Below, piece by piece: positions 63,983 to 64,000 of a stretch of DNA of 64,000 bases. This DNA is from Sphingomonas elodea ATCC 31461 (GTDB taxonomy: Bacteria; Pseudomonadota; Alphaproteobacteria; Sphingomonadales; Sphingomonadaceae): positions 49,896 through 113,895 of the forward strand of contig NZ_AGFU01000026.1 of NCBI RefSeq assembly GCF_000226955.1, given 5' to 3'. Numbering within the stretch: position 1 is the first letter of the stretch; the number at the start of each line of letters is the position of its first letter. The translations under genes were made by a program, and so were the position numbers. The notes under the pieces are model-generated. The model ran no database searches, had not been told where the DNA came from, and worked only from the letters and a program-made list of their open reading frames with translations.

Positions 63983-64000
63983 GACGGGCGGCGGCGGCCG

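Overview
The window is high-GC, gene-dense chromosomal DNA that looks like an alphaproteobacterium of the Sphingomonadaceae, most likely Sphingomonas or a close relative. The reasons are the split F0 cluster atpI-atpB-atpE-atpF'-atpF with paired b' and b subunits, the alphaproteobacterial SspB, the rpiB-glyA-nrdR order, the CobS/CobT pair, the TonB-dependent uptake genes and the secreted plant-polysaccharide enzymes. This is judged from sequence patterns and remembered families, not from a database search. Nearly all of it is intact chromosome. I see no phage, integrase, transposase, CRISPR array or rRNA. One tRNA (Thr, GGT) is present.

Layout: 1-1502 holds a GNAT-like gene cut by the window edge and a polysaccharide-deacetylase-like gene. 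1581-7270 holds two tandem paralogous exported DUF3857/transglutaminase/TPR proteins of about 930 residues. 7416-13071 has an exported protein of unknown role, uvrC and the F0 ATP synthase operon. 13347-14605 has radC and sspB. 14677-19699 has the histidine genes hisB, hisH, hisA, hisF and, after a small interruption, hisE and a HIT protein. 19829-26367 carries an amino-acid permease, a PfkB kinase, a quinone oxidoreductase, an SLC13 transporter and small proteins. 26438-31596 has a DEAD-box helicase, trmJ, nrdR, glyA, rpiB and a small lipoprotein. 31648-35728 has an ABC-2 exporter, queG and rpsD. 35841-42387 has an M28 peptidase, NUDIX, BolA, a J-domain protein, a VOC/DUF1428 operon with a divergent HxlR regulator, and cobS.

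42390-47296 is an iron-uptake operon: a PiuA/Fiu-like TonB receptor, a Sel1-repeat protein, a PiuC-like 2OG-Fe(II) oxygenase and an unrecognised membrane protein. A small membrane gene with an in-frame stop lies beside it. 47919-56141 has an exported esterase, aminopeptidase P, a glycine-zipper protein, a TonB-like protein, phhB, a zincin-like metallopeptidase, ccmA/ccmB, cobT and a ribbon-helix-helix protein. 56399 is the tRNA.

The most distinctive region is 56693-63982. Three exported glycoside hydrolases (GH35-like beta-galactosidase, GH31 alpha-xylosidase with a PA14-like insert, GH29 alpha-L-fucosidase) form a tight operon divergent from an exported esterase. Together they would remove galactose, xylose, fucose and possibly acetyl groups from xyloglucan-type side chains. 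The divergent promoter carries a 14-bp palindrome resembling the XylR (LacI-family) xyl-box. A second copy lies 15 kb away, just upstream of the other exported esterase at 47919, which suggests one sugar-responsive regulon over two separated loci.

Several dispersed palindromic repeats, including two 94-bp REP-like doublets, mark intergenic spaces. There is no gene-free stretch above 300 bp. The largest gap, 13072-13346, is the divergent promoter region of atpI and radC.
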